A stretch of DNA of 64,000 nt from Vibrio mimicus CAIM 602 (GCF_000338875.1 NZ_AOMO01000066.1:62001-126000), one strand, 5' to 3'; positions 7,114 through 17,069 are shown, numbered from the stretch's first letter. Notes: generated from the letters alone by a model not told the origin. Program-made: numbers and translations.

Positions 7114-9702
7114 TCAAAGCATTTTTTTCAAGCGATACAGCGCATCGAGTGCCTGACGTGGCGTGAGTTCATCTGGATCCAGTTCTGCTAATGCTTGTTC
7201 AACAACACTTGGTTCCGGAATTAAGCTCAGTTGGTTGGCAATATCCACTCGGCTTGGTTTACGAGTCTCGGCAGGTTGTGAGCTTAGCAGCTCAAGTTGC
7301 TGAAGTTTGGCTCGCGCATTTTTGATCACAGGTTTTGGTACACCCGCTAGCCCAGCTACCGCCAAACCGAATGATTTGCTGGCTGCACCTTCTTGCACCG
7401 CGTGCATAAAGGCGATGCTGTCGCCATGTTCCGCCGCATCAAGGTGAACATTCGCTAAATGTGGCAAGCTGTTAGGCAATTCTGTCAGCTCAAAGTAGTG
7501 AGTCGCGAATAGGGTGAGTGCACCAATTTCACGAGCTAACCATTCCGCACTAGCCCAAGCCAGTGACAGGCCATCATAGGTACTGGTTCCTCGGCCGATC
7601 TCATCCATTAACACCAAACTGTGACTGGTGGCGTTGTGCAGTATGTTGGCGGTTTCCGTCATTTCCACCATGAAGGTTGAGCGACCAGAGGCGAGATCAT
7701 CCGAAGCACCGATACGGGTAAAAATGCGATCCAAAGGACCAATTTGCGCGGATTCTGCAGGTACATAGCTGCCGATATGCGCCATGAGTGCAATCAACGC
7801 AGTTTGACGCATGTAAGTCGATTTACCGCCCATGTTGGGGCCAGTGATGATCAGCATGCGTCGCTGTGGATTAAGCTCAATCGGGTTGGCGATAAATGGT
7901 TCATTCATCACTTGCTCAACCACTGGGTGACGCCCGCCAAGAATACGGATTCCAGCCTCTTTCACCAAAGTGGGGCGGCAGTATTCCAAGTTTTCCGCGC
8001 GTTCCGCGAGGTTTTGCAGTACATCCAATTGGGCAATGGAAGCGGCCAGTTGTTGTAATTGCTCAAGATGAGGCAACAGCAAATCGAACAACTCTTCCCA
8101 TAACTGTTTTTCCACCGCTAAAGCACGAGATTTAGAGTTGAGTACTTTATCCTCATGCTGTTTGAGTTCTTCGATGATGTAACGTTCGGCATTCTTTAAG
8201 GTTTGCCGACGCACATAATGTGGCGGCACTAAGTGGCTTTGACCACGGCTAACCTGAATGTAGAAGCCATGCACATTGTTATAGCCAACTTTTAGGGTGT
8301 CGATCCCGTGGCGATCGCGCTCTTCGGCTTCCAAGCGCTCAAGAAACTCGGTCGCACCATTGGCTAAATCGCGCCATTCATCAAGTTCCGCACTATAACC
8401 ATCGGCAATTACACCACCATCACGAATTACGACAGGTGGGTTTTCTTTAATCGCGCGCTCTAATAAATCGCACAGCTCATCCATAGGTTGAGCATGAGTG
8501 CGCAGTTGGGTGAGGCGAGGCTGCTCAAGCTCAGTCAACAAACTATGCAGTTCTGGCAACTGCTGCATGGCGTGGCGTAGGCGTGCTAAATCTCGCGGAC
8601 GAGCCGAGCGCAGGGCTAAACGGGCGAGAATACGTTCAATATCGCCAATTTGTTTGAGCACGGGATGCAGCTCGGCGTACAAAGCGGCTTCTTTCAGCTC
8701 GCCAATTGCATCTAAGCGCTGATTGAGTGTCGCAGTATCGCGCATGGGTTGGTGGATCCAACGTTTGAGCATGCGGCTGCCCATTGGCGTTGCACAATGA
8801 TCAAGTACATCAGCGAGCGTGTTATCCGTTCCACCAGCTAAGTTATAAGTGAGCTCAAGATTGCGACGCGTAGCAGCATCCAAAATCACCGATTGATCTT
8901 GGCGATCCCAAGTCAGTGAGCGGATATGCGGTAGAGCCGTGCGCTGAGTATCTTTGACGTATTGGATCAAACAGCCTGCCGAGCATAAGCCTAATTGTGC
9001 TTGCTCAACGCCAAAGCCGACTAAATCACGAGTACCAAATTGTTGATTGAGCTGCTGTTTCGCGGTAGCTAATTCAAATTCCCAAATTGGACGACGGCGG
9101 TTGCCTTGGCGATTCGCCATTAGATGCACAGGTGCGAAATCTTCAGGGAACAAGAGTTCACGAGGCGAAGTGCGTTGCAGTTCGGCGGCCATCTCTTCTT
9201 CGGTTTGCGGTTCACTGAGCTGGAAACGGCCGGAGGTGATATCCATGGTCGCATAACCAAAGCGGCCATTGTGATGATAAATCGCGGCGATCAGGTTATC
9301 GACCCGCTCTGAGAGCAGGGCTTCATCGGTGACAGTGCCTGGTGTGACAATGCGTACCACTTTACGCTCAACCGGACCTTTGCTGGTGGCTGGATCGCCG
9401 ATCTGTTCGCAAATCGCGACCGATTCGCCCATTTGTACCAATTTTGCTAAGTAACCTTCTACCGCATGAAATGGCACACCCGCCATCGGGATGGGTTCAC
9501 CCGCTGAAGCGCCGCGCTTGGTTAAGGAAATATCCAGCAGTTCAGACGCGCGTTTTGCATCGTCATAAAACAGTTCGTAAAAGTCACCCATGCGATAAAA
9601 CAGCAGAATGTCTGGGTTTTCCGCTTTGAGTCTTAAATATTGCTGCATCATCGGGGTGTGGTGCGAAAGAGACTCGCTTGGTGAAGCGTTCGAATTCATC
9701 AT
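7114..9702 (-). CDS. mutS: DNA mismatch repair protein MutS
   Basis: Recognises base mismatches and small loops and recruits MutL. I choose the start at 9702, giving 862 residues beginning MMNSNAS. An in-frame ATG at 9780 adds 26 residues that do not look conserved. The mismatch-reading motif F41-Y-E43 lies in DFYELF, the Walker A motif is GPNMGGKST, and the Walker B is MDEIGRGTSTYDG near the C-terminal ATPase. Domains run in normal order: mismatch binding, connector, core and lever, clamp, ATPase. It is convergent with rpoS, the known gammaproteobacterial rpoS-mutS neighbourhood. Confidence 0.97.
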   Translation of the reverse strand: MMNSNASPSESLSHHTPMMQQYLRLKAENPDILLFYRMGDFYELFYDDAKRASELLDISLTKRGASAGEPIPMAGVPFHAVEGYLAKLVQMGESVAICEQIGDPATSKGPVERKVVRIVTPGTVTDEALLSERVDNLIAAIYHHNGRFGYATMDITSGRFQLSEPQTEEEMAAELQRTSPRELLFPEDFAPVHLMANRQGNRRRPIWEFELATAKQQLNQQFGTRDLVGFGVEQAQLGLCSAGCLIQYVKDTQRTALPHIRSLTWDRQDQSVILDAATRRNLELTYNLAGGTDNTLADVLDHCATPMGSRMLKRWIHQPMRDTATLNQRLDAIGELKEAALYAELHPVLKQIGDIERILARLALRSARPRDLARLRHAMQQLPELHSLLTELEQPRLTQLRTHAQPMDELCDLLERAIKENPPVVIRDGGVIADGYSAELDEWRDLANGATEFLERLEAEERDRHGIDTLKVGYNNVHGFYIQVSRGQSHLVPPHYVRRQTLKNAERYIIEELKQHEDKVLNSKSRALAVEKQLWEELFDLLLPHLEQLQQLAASIAQLDVLQNLAERAENLEYCRPTLVKEAGIRILGGRHPVVEQVMNEPFIANPIELNPQRRMLIITGPNMGGKSTYMRQTALIALMAHIGSYVPAESAQIGPLDRIFTRIGASDDLASGRSTFMVEMTETANILHNATSHSLVLMDEIGRGTSTYDGLSLAWASAEWLAREIGALTLFATHYFELTELPNSLPHLANVHLDAAEHGDSIAFMHAVQEGAASKSFGLAVAGLAGVPKPVIKNARAKLQQLELLSSQPAETRKPSRVDIANQLSLIPEPSVVEQALAELDPDELTPRQALDALYRLKKML

Positions 9703-10024
9703 AGTGTTATATCGCTGGTTATCATCATCTGCGGGTTGCTTTATCGAGTTACAAGGCGAGTAAAGCGCTGCATGGGTCACTTAAAAACGGTTACAGAGAA
9801 TAGCAAACCTGACTAGGACGGGGCAATTGAGCTGTTAATTCCTGTTCGGTTTAACTTTCTGCTCAATTTGAAGTGTGAAAAAGGTGTTCCCTAGTAAGGA
9901 AGAAGAGATGACCTTACTTGCCACCGAGTTAAGGCGGCAAGTGATCTGTACCTAAGCTAAATGAAGAACGTGATATCGATACCAAGGCGGCATTTACTTC
10001 GCTCGCCTTTGTTGTTCAGGGAGA

Positions 10025-10912
10025 TTAGGAAAATAATCCCGAGGAGAGATAACGATCGCCGCGATCGCAAATAATGGCCACTACGATCGACCCCGGATTC
10101 TGCTGTGCAATTTGTAAGGCAGCAAATACGGCACCGCCAGAGCTGACGCCTGCGCAAATGCCTTCTTCTTTGGCTAAGGCGCGAGCGGTCTGTTCTGCAT
10201 CGAGCTGAGTGATATCGAGTACCTGATCGACACGAGCGGCTTCAAAAATCCCTGGCAAATAGGCTTGTGGCCAACGTCGAATGCCGGGTATTGCACTGCC
10301 TTCCGCGGGTTGTAAACCTATGATTTGGATGTGTGGGTTTTGCTGCTTCAGGTAGCGAGATACGCCCATGATGGTTCCAGTGGTGCCCATACTAGAGACA
10401 AAATGAGTGATCTTGCCTTGGCTTTGCTGCCAAATTTCCGGCCCTGTCGAGCGAAAGTGCGCGTCTGGATTATCCAAATTGTTGAACTGATCCAATACCT
10501 TGCCTTTACCTTCTTGTTGCATCTGTAACGCTAAATCGCGTGCACCTTCCATCCCTTGTTCTTTGCTGACCAAGATAAGCTCAGCACCATACGCTTGCAT
10601 CGAATCTTTGCGCTCTTGGGTTGCGTTATCGGGCATGATCAGAATCATCTTGTAGCCTTTGATGGCGGCAGCCATGGCCAATGCTATGCCAGTATTGCCA
10701 CTGGTTGCTTCGATGATGGTATCTCCGGGCTGCAAAGTGCCACGTGCTTCAGCCTGCACAATCATATTTAGGGCGGGACGATCTTTGACTGAACCTGCTG
10801 GGTTATTTCCTTCCAGCTTGACCAATACAGTGGAACTTCCAGTGTTTAAACGCTGCAAGCGTACTAGTGGTGTTTGGCCGACATAATCTTCAAGGGTTGG
10901 AAAATCAGACAC
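10025..10912 (-). CDS. cysM: Cysteine synthase B (O-acetylserine sulfhydrylase) CysM
   Basis: PLP enzyme that makes cysteine from O-acetylserine and sulfide, or S-sulfocysteine from thiosulfate. The PLP lysine is K43 in SVKDRPA; the substrate loop is TSGNTG (about 70-75); the phosphate-binding loop is GTTGT. The 295-residue length fits CysM. The start is GTG at 10912, preceded by AAGGATC at good spacing. It lies divergent from the sulfate-uptake operon that begins at 11196, so assimilation and uptake genes flank one 283-base control region. Confidence 0.95.
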   Translation of the reverse strand: MSDFPTLEDYVGQTPLVRLQRLNTGSSTVLVKLEGNNPAGSVKDRPALNMIVQAEARGTLQPGDTIIEATSGNTGIALAMAAAIKGYKMILIMPDNATQERKDSMQAYGAELILVSKEQGMEGARDLALQMQQEGKGKVLDQFNNLDNPDAHFRSTGPEIWQQSQGKITHFVSSMGTTGTIMGVSRYLKQQNPHIQIIGLQPAEGSAIPGIRRWPQAYLPGIFEAARVDQVLDITQLDAEQTARALAKEEGICAGVSSGGAVFAALQIAQQNPGSIVVAIICDRGDRYLSSGLFS

Positions 10913-11195
10913 GAGGCGATCCTTCTACGTAATTTCAACAGGGTCATTTAAACAGGTAGCCAAACAGGCGGTGACGCTTGTTTGAAGGTTGATTGCGTGA
11001 GCTTTAAGCAAATTTGGGTCAGGCTCATCTTTTCTATGCCAGCAGTATAAGAATGACTCAATCGGAGGCATACAATTTATTGCTAGAAATTATTCCAAAA
11101 CGTTCTATTAATGTTCTTTTTTATAAACGAAATTCCTCATAATCTAGCGTCAAAAGGAAGCCGTATTGGCACTAATGATTTTGGAGTAGATCAAC
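10913..11195. promoter_or_regulatory. Divergent control region between cysM and the sulfate-uptake operon
   Basis: These 283 bases hold no convincing gene. The part next to sbp is AT-rich and includes a CATAAT hexamer at about 11136-11141 that could be a -10 element. In enterobacteria, both cysM and the sulfate transporter genes are activated by CysB. A CysB site is expected here by analogy, but I cannot point to a defined sequence for it. Confidence 0.45.
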
Positions 11196-12197
11196 ATGAA
11201 CCGAATTAAATCGACCTTAACCGCTTTGTTGCTGGCAGGCTCATTCCAAGCTTCAGCCGCTGATCAAACCATTCTTAATTCATCTTATGACATCGCTCGT
11301 GAGTTGTTTGCGGCTTATAACCCAGTGTTTGCAGAACATTGGCAACAAAAAACAGGGAAGACGGTCGAAATTAAGCAATCGCATGCTGGCTCATCGGCTC
11401 AGGCTCGTTCTATTCTGCAAGGCTTAGCGGCTGATGTGGTGACGTTTAACCAAGTAACGGATGTGCAAATTTTGCACGACAAAGGCAAGTTGCTCCCAGA
11501 AAACTGGCAAACCTTGCTGCCTAACGCCAGTTCACCTTACTACTCAACCACGGCATTTTTAGTGCGTAAGGGGAACCCAAAGAACATCCAAGATTGGAAT
11601 GATCTGGTGCGTGATGATGTGAAAAGTGTGTTCCCAAACCCGAAAACCTCAGGTAATGCTCGTTATACCTACCTTGCAGCGCTCGGCTATGCTCAAAAAT
11701 CTTTTGGTAAAGATAACCAAGCTCAGCAAGATGAGTTTTTGAAAAAGTTTCTGGCTAACGTCGCGGTATTTGATACTGGCGGCCGTGGTGCAACCACTTC
11801 ATTCGTTGAGCGTGGTATTGGCGATGTGCTGATCACGTTTGAATCTGAAGTGAATAACATTCGTCAACAATATGGTGTGGATGACTACCAAGTTGTGGTA
11901 CCAAAAACCTCGATCTTGGCTGAGTTTCCTGTGGCTGTGGTTGAGAAAAACGCCAAACGTAATGGTACGACTGAAGTGGCAAACGAGTATGTTTCTTACC
12001 TGTATAGTGAGCCGGCACAGCGTCTATTGGCGAAGTTTAACTACCGTATTCACGATGCCAAAGTACAGGCAGAGTTTGCAGATCAATTCCCGACTGTTGA
12101 GTTGTTGACCGTTGAACAGATCATCGGTGATTGGGATCAAGCGATGAAAACTCAGTTCGCCAATGGCGCTAAGCTGGATCAACTGCAACGCCGCTAA
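11196..12197 (+). CDS. sbp: Periplasmic sulfate-binding protein (Sbp/CysP family)
   Basis: Captures sulfate (or thiosulfate) in the periplasm for the CysTWA importer. The 333-residue protein starts with a Sec signal peptide (about 1-21, cleavage after ASA) and then LNSSYDIAREL. It has the ligand-loop segments SHAGSSAQ, the VTFNQVTD segment and NPKTSGNARYTYLAALGYA characteristic of the Sbp/CysP family. It is the first gene of sbp-cysT-cysW-cysA, with a 65-base gap to cysT. I cannot decide between sulfate and thiosulfate preference from the sequence. Confidence 0.93.
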   Translation: MNRIKSTLTALLLAGSFQASAADQTILNSSYDIARELFAAYNPVFAEHWQQKTGKTVEIKQSHAGSSAQARSILQGLAADVVTFNQVTDVQILHDKGKLLPENWQTLLPNASSPYYSTTAFLVRKGNPKNIQDWNDLVRDDVKSVFPNPKTSGNARYTYLAALGYAQKSFGKDNQAQQDEFLKKFLANVAVFDTGGRGATTSFVERGIGDVLITFESEVNNIRQQYGVDDYQVVVPKTSILAEFPVAVVEKNAKRNGTTEVANEYVSYLYSEPAQRLLAKFNYRIHDAKVQAEFADQFPTVELLTVEQIIGDWDQAMKTQFANGAKLDQLQRR

Positions 12198-12262
12198 TCT
12201 TCTCTAGGTTGTCCAATGGATGGACAACCTTTGCTTTTCTTTGATGTATCGAAAGAGGTTTT

Positions 12263-13114
12263 ATGGGTCAAACGCTTGCACACTCTCGCCCGCGCCAGCA
12301 ACGGGTTTTACCCGGCTTCGCTTTGAGTTTGGGTGTCTCTTTGCTGTTTGTCAGCCTAATTCTGTTGTTGCCAGCAACCGGACTCATCATGCAAACCAGT
12401 AACATGACCTTTAGCGAATATTGGCAAGTGATTGCTGATCCTCGCGTGGTGGCGAGTTACAAAGTGACTGTTGGCTCGGCTTTAGTGGCTTCACTGTTTA
12501 ATGGCTTATTTGGTTTGTTGCTTGCGTGGGTATTGGTGCGTTATAGCTTTCCTGGTAAGCGTATTCTGGATGCTTTAGTCGATCTTCCTTTTGCTCTACC
12601 TACTGCAGTTGCAGGGATTACCTTGGCAACGCTGTACTCTAGCAATGGCTGGATTGGTAGCGTACTCGCTGAGTTAGGAATCAAGGTCGCTTATACGCCA
12701 CTGGGTATTATTGTCGCGATGGCTTTTACCAGCATTCCGTTTGTCGTTCGAACTGTTCAACCTGTTTTGGAAGAGATTTCCCGTGAGGAAGAAGAAGCAG
12801 GCATGACCTTGGGCGCTTCCGATGCCGCCGTGTTTTGGAGGGTGATTTTACCCTCATTAAAGCCTGCGTTATTGGTAGGAACTGCGTTGTCATTTACTCG
12901 CAGTTTAGGTGAATTCGGTGCGGTGATCTTCATCGCAGGCAACATGCCTTATATCAGTGAAATTACTTCACTGATGATCTTTGTTCGTCTGCAAGAGTTT
13001 GATTTCCCAGCCGCGAGTGCGATTGCTTCTGTTGTGCTGCTGACCTCACTCTTGTTACTGCTGATGATTAACCTTTGGCAAGGCGCTTATCTGCGTCGCA
13101 TTCACGGACGATAA
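12263..13114 (+). CDS. cysT: Sulfate/thiosulfate ABC transporter permease CysT (CysU)
   Basis: One of two inner-membrane permeases of the sulfate importer. The 283-residue protein has about six hydrophobic segments. The ABC-permease EAA loop reads EEEEAGMTLGASDAAVFWRV (about 175-194), which docks on CysA. The start at 12263 follows GAAAGAGG. It lies 65 bases after sbp and 11 bases before cysW. Confidence 0.95.
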   Translation: MGQTLAHSRPRQQRVLPGFALSLGVSLLFVSLILLLPATGLIMQTSNMTFSEYWQVIADPRVVASYKVTVGSALVASLFNGLFGLLLAWVLVRYSFPGKRILDALVDLPFALPTAVAGITLATLYSSNGWIGSVLAELGIKVAYTPLGIIVAMAFTSIPFVVRTVQPVLEEISREEEEAGMTLGASDAAVFWRVILPSLKPALLVGTALSFTRSLGEFGAVIFIAGNMPYISEITSLMIFVRLQEFDFPAASAIASVVLLTSLLLLLMINLWQGAYLRRIHGR

Positions 13115-13125
13115 GGAATCAGTTT

Positions 13126-13989
13126 ATGGCGCATTCTCAGCCTTTACGCGTAGGTGAAAAGCCGTGGGTGAAATGGAGTTTGATCTCATTGGCTCTGTTG
13201 TTGGTGGCAGTACTGCTGCTTATTCCACTGCTGAGTATTTTCCAACAAGCGTTTGCCAATGGTATCAGCGCTTATTTTAGTTACTTTAATGACCCCGATA
13301 CGCGCCACGCGATTGGGTTAACGCTGGTGGTGGCTCTACTGACTGTGCCAATCAATCTAGTGTTTGGTGTTCTTTTGTCATGGTTGGTCACTCGTTTTGA
13401 ATTTGTAGGCCGCAAATTTTTGATCACCTTGATTGATATTCCGTTTGCCGTTTCTCCGGTCGTTGCGGGTCTACTTTACCTGCTGCTCTACGGGACTAGT
13501 GGTTGGTTGGGTGAATGGTTGTATGAACGCGATCTGCAAATCATGTTTGCTTGGCCGGGAATTGTACTGGTTACAGTCTTTGTGACGTGTCCGTTTGTGG
13601 CGCGTGAGTTGATTCCATTGATGCAGCAGCAAGGACGTTCGGATGAAGAAGCCGCAGTGATTTTAGGTGCATCATGGTGGCAGTTGTTTCGTCGTGTCAC
13701 ACTGCCCAATATTAAATGGGCGCTGATTTATGGCGTGATCCTCACCAATGCCCGTGCAGTGGGGGAGTTTGGTGCGGTAGCGGTTGTTTCAGGCAACATT
13801 CGTGGTGAAACCAATACCTTACCTTTGCATGTACAGCTCTTGTACGAGGATTATCAGTCGCAAGCTGCCTTTGCTAGCGCTTCGCTACTGGCATTTATCG
13901 CACTATTAACACTATTACTGAAAGCTTTGGTCGAGTGGCGTCAAGAACGTCTTCAGGCGGTCGAGCATAATGAGCAGGGAACCTTATGA
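13126..13989 (+). CDS. cysW: Sulfate/thiosulfate ABC transporter permease CysW
   Basis: Second permease of the importer. I take the ATG at 13126 (MAHSQPLRVG), which follows an AAGGAATC site; a longer in-frame reading from 13075 would overlap cysT and has a polar, non-conserved extension. The protein of about 287 residues has six predicted membrane helices and the EAA loop SDEEAAVILGASWWQLFRRV. It overlaps cysA by four bases (ATGA), indicating coupled translation with the ATPase. Confidence 0.94.
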   Translation: MAHSQPLRVGEKPWVKWSLISLALLLVAVLLLIPLLSIFQQAFANGISAYFSYFNDPDTRHAIGLTLVVALLTVPINLVFGVLLSWLVTRFEFVGRKFLITLIDIPFAVSPVVAGLLYLLLYGTSGWLGEWLYERDLQIMFAWPGIVLVTVFVTCPFVARELIPLMQQQGRSDEEAAVILGASWWQLFRRVTLPNIKWALIYGVILTNARAVGEFGAVAVVSGNIRGETNTLPLHVQLLYEDYQSQAAFASASLLAFIALLTLLLKALVEWRQERLQAVEHNEQGTL

Positions 13990-15115
13990 GCATTCGTCTA
14001 GATAATATCTCTAAACATTTCGGCCAATTTCAGGCGCTCGCCCCGCTTTCTCTCAAAATTGAAGATGGCGAAATGATTGGTTTGTTGGGGCCATCTGGCT
14101 CAGGAAAAACCACTTTGCTGCGTATTATTGCGGGGTTGGAAGGTGCGGATTCCGGCACAATCCATTTCCGTGATCGTGATGTGACCAATGTGCATGTGCG
14201 CGATCGCCGAGTCGGCTTTGTGTTTCAAAACTATGCGCTGTTTCGCCATATGACGGTGGCGGATAACGTGGCGTTTGGCTTGCAAGTGATGGATCGCGCT
14301 CAGCGCCCTAATTCAGCGGAAATTCAACGACGAGTAAAGCAACTGCTTGAAATCGTACAGCTTGGTCATTTAGCGCATCGTTATCCCGAGCAGCTTTCTG
14401 GTGGTCAAAAACAGCGTATTGCTCTAGCCCGTGCGCTGGCAACTCAACCGGAAGTATTGCTGTTGGATGAACCGTTTGGGGCTCTGGATGCCAAAGTGCG
14501 TAAAGAGCTGCGTCGTTGGTTACGTAGTCTGCATGACGAGTTGGGCTTTACCAGCGTATTTGTGACTCACGATCAGGATGAAGCGTTGGAATTGTCGGAT
14601 CGCGTGGTAGTGATGAGTAATGGACGAATTGAGCAGATCGATTCGCCCGTTGAGCTTTACGCTCAGCCCAATAGCCGCTTTGTGTTTGATTTCTTCGGTA
14701 ACGTCAATCAGTTTGCGGGCGAGTGGCAAAATGGCCAGTGGGTCAATGGTTCTGCTTTTATTCAGCCGCCAGAAAGTGAAGCTACGCGTCAAAGCGGTTT
14801 GCTCTATGTGCGTAGCATGAGTTGGCGCTTTCTGATAAAGAGAACAGCCAAGCTTCTTTACCGTTTGAAGTAGTCTCAATTAACCCGGTTGGGGCTGAAG
14901 TACGCGTTGAGTTAGCGCCCGTTGGCTGGCAAAGTGAAGAGCTGTGGGAAGCTAAACTCTCCCATCGCTCCCTAAGCGAAAGACGTTTGAACCGTGGCGA
15001 TCAAGTCTTTGCGACACCTCAAGTCGGATATTTTTTTGCTAGTGAAGGGCAAAAAAGCCCAAGCGTACTGCGCTGGCCATTCTTGGCGCCGGGCAGTTTG
15101 ATGTTTGAAATTTGA
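13986..15115 (+). pseudogene. cysA: Sulfate ABC transporter ATPase CysA, broken by an apparent one-base deletion
   Basis: ATP-binding subunit energising sulfate import. The first frame (13986-14873) has Walker A GPSGSGKTT (about 36-44), the LSGGQKQR signature, Walker B LLLDEPFGALDA and the H-loop VTHD. The reading frame then shifts near 14816: AGCATGAG should be AGCCATGAG, giving S-H-E-L and continuing as the C-terminal TOBE-like domain to 15115. With the C restored the protein is 376 residues, the normal size. The ATPase domain itself is intact. The loss sits in a CC pair, so a sequencing error is more likely than a real mutation. Confidence 0.9.
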
Positions 15116-15120
15116 TTGAG

Positions 15121-15145
15121 AAAGAGTGCCAAAGGGCACTTTTTC
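15121..15145 (+). terminator. Rho-independent terminator of the sulfate operon
   Basis: A short stem AGTGCC / GGCACT (15125-15130 and 15135-15140) with an AAAG loop is followed directly by TTTTC. It starts six bases after the cysA stop. Confidence 0.8.
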
Positions 15146-15234
15146 TGTTTGGGGTGATTGCAATTACAGCCTAATTCGGTAGTTTAGCCAGCAGTTTTAG
15201 CGAGCAAAATGCAATACAAATGAGAGGCTAGCGC

Positions 15235-15742
15235 ATGAATACACTGCACTCCATGAGTCAACAGTTGGGGCTTTTATTGGCCAAGGAACAACAGATCCTG
15301 ACTACTGCCGAATCTTGTACTGGTGGTGGTGTGGCTTATCTGGTGACTGAGATTGCGGGAAGTTCAGCATGGTTTGATCGCAGTTTCGTGACTTACAGTA
15401 ATGAAGCGAAGCAAGAGATGCTCGGTGTTCGGCAAGCGACATTAGAAAAGTTTGGTGCTGTGTCCGAACCGACAGTCGAAGAGATGGCTGCTGGGGGCAC
15501 TATTGCATTCACGCGCAACACTGTCTGTTGCAATCAGCGGCATTGCAGGCCCGGGTGGCGGCAGCGCAGAGAAGCCTGTCGGTACGGTCTGTTTTGGTTT
15601 TGCCAGTGTGCAAGGTTGGTTAAAAGTTGAAACATGTCATTTTGCAGGAGAGCGAGACAAAGTTCGTCAGCAAGCCATCGAACATGTGTTGCAAAACCTA
15701 ATCCAGCACCTCACTTTGCGTGACGTTCAAAACGTTAACTGA
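15235..15742 (+). pseudogene. pncC: Nicotinamide-nucleotide amidohydrolase PncC (CinA C-terminal family), apparent one-base insertion
   Basis: Deamidates nicotinamide mononucleotide in the pyridine-nucleotide salvage cycle. The first frame (15235 on) has the family ESCTGG motif, and SSAWFDRS and VTYSNEAK. After MAAG at about 15492 the frame is lost: the run of five G at 15493-15497 should be four, which would read MAAGALLHSR and continue with ISGIAGPGGG to the stop at 15742. Corrected length is 168 residues, normal for the single-domain form. This gene commonly precedes recA in gammaproteobacteria. The error is in a G run, typical of sequencing slips. Confidence 0.88.
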
Positions 15743-15766
15743 TACAAACTTTTTTCTATACAGGGG

Positions 15767-15794
15767 TGGACACTGTACAAATCAACAGTATAAT
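15767..15794 (+). promoter_or_regulatory. recA promoter with LexA (SOS) box in the spacer
   Basis: A -35 like TGGACA (15767-15772) and a perfect -10 TATAAT (15789-15794) are separated by 16 bases. The spacer is occupied by a LexA operator of the CTG-N10-CAG form (15773-15788, CTGTACAAATCAACAG). Bound LexA would therefore exclude RNA polymerase. The operator lies 88 bases upstream of the recA ATG. Confidence 0.9.
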
Positions 15795-15875
15795 GAGCCC
15801 CAATATGACAAATCAGCGTCGACCCGATTTCGACACAATTACCTATCACCTGAGAGTGACTATCCGGAGAGAGTA

Positions 15876-16940
15876 ATGGACGAGAACAAACAGAAGGCAC
15901 TAGCGGCCGCCCTCGGTCAAATTGAAAAGCAATTTGGTAAAGGTTCCATCATGCGCCTAGGCGACAACCGTGCCATGGACGTAGAAACCATTTCGACCGG
16001 TTCTCTATCTCTTGATATCGCTTTGGGAGCGGGTGGCCTGCCAATGGGACGTATCGTTGAGATCTTCGGCCCAGAATCTTCAGGTAAAACAACGTTAACT
16101 CTTGAGCTGATTGCCGCTGCGCAGCGTGAAGGTAAAACCTGTGCCTTTATCGATGCTGAGCACGCGCTGGATCCGGTTTATGCCAAGAAACTGGGTGTTA
16201 ATATCGATGAGCTACTGGTTTCTCAGCCAGATACCGGCGAACAAGCACTAGAAATTTGTGATGCACTGGCTCGCTCTGGTGCGGTAGATGTGATTGTTGT
16301 CGACTCTGTTGCGGCTTTGACACCAAAAGCAGAAATTGAAGGCGAAATGGGCGACAGCCACATGGGTCTGCAAGCGCGTATGTTGTCGCAAGCGATGCGT
16401 AAACTGACGGGTAACCTGAAGCAATCCAACTGTATGTGTATCTTCATCAACCAAATTCGTATGAAGATTGGTGTGATGTTTGGTAACCCTGAAACCACAA
16501 CGGGTGGTAACGCACTGAAATTCTATGCTTCTGTTCGTCTTGATATTCGTCGTACTGGCGCAATCAAAGAAGGCGAAGAAGTCGTGGGTAACGAAACCCG
16601 CATCAAAGTAGTGAAGAACAAGATTGCTGCACCGTTTAAAGAAGCCAACACTCAAATTATGTACGGCCAAGGTTTCAACCGCGAAGGTGAGTTGATCGAT
16701 CTTGGTGTGAAACACAAAATGGTTGAAAAGTCAGGCGCTTGGTACAGCTACAACGGTGATAAAATCGGCCAAGGCAAAGCGAATGCATGCAAGTATCTGA
16801 AAGAAAATACAGAAATTGCTAAAACGCTAGATAAAAAACTGCGTGAAATGCTGCTTAACCCAGAGAACATGCAACTGACTGGTGAAACTTCTTCTGCCGC
16901 TGATGATGTAGAATTTGGCGCAGTACCAGAAGAGTTTTAA
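15876..16940 (+). CDS. recA: Recombinase RecA
   Basis: Strand-exchange ATPase that also triggers LexA self-cleavage. I set the start at 15876 (MDENKQKALA), giving 354 residues. Longer in-frame readings from 15720 would run through the promoter and are rejected; a GGAGAGAG site precedes the chosen ATG. Walker A is GPESSGKT (65-72), the L2 DNA-binding loop includes GNPETTTGGNALK, and the acidic C-terminal tail is present. It is SOS-regulated through the LexA box at 15773-15788 and is followed by a terminator and recX. Confidence 0.98.
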   Translation: MDENKQKALAAALGQIEKQFGKGSIMRLGDNRAMDVETISTGSLSLDIALGAGGLPMGRIVEIFGPESSGKTTLTLELIAAAQREGKTCAFIDAEHALDPVYAKKLGVNIDELLVSQPDTGEQALEICDALARSGAVDVIVVDSVAALTPKAEIEGEMGDSHMGLQARMLSQAMRKLTGNLKQSNCMCIFINQIRMKIGVMFGNPETTTGGNALKFYASVRLDIRRTGAIKEGEEVVGNETRIKVVKNKIAAPFKEANTQIMYGQGFNREGELIDLGVKHKMVEKSGAWYSYNGDKIGQGKANACKYLKENTEIAKTLDKKLREMLLNPENMQLTGETSSAADDVEFGAVPEEF

Positions 16941-16989
16941 TCGACTGGCTGAACTCAGAGAGTTTCAGCGTCTAAATATCGATTTTAAT

Positions 16990-17017
16990 GAAGCCCTGCA
17001 ATGCAGGGCTTCTTTTT
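16990..17017 (+). terminator. Terminator (partial read-through) between recA and recX
   Basis: An 11-bp stem GAAGCCCTGCA / TGCAGGGCTTC (16990-17000, 17002-17012) is followed by TTTTT. As in E. coli, recX downstream is probably reached only by read-through of this terminator, which keeps the inhibitor scarce relative to RecA. Confidence 0.85.
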
Positions 17018-17069
17018 GGCAACAAGTCGAGTGACTCCCAAAGGCCGAAATCTCGATAAATAGGAGAGA

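Noticed and set aside
9903..9955. Hairpin CTTGCC / GGCAAG between mutS and cysM as a cysM terminator
   Set aside because: The stem is short, has a mismatch and no T tract on either strand; too weak to list.
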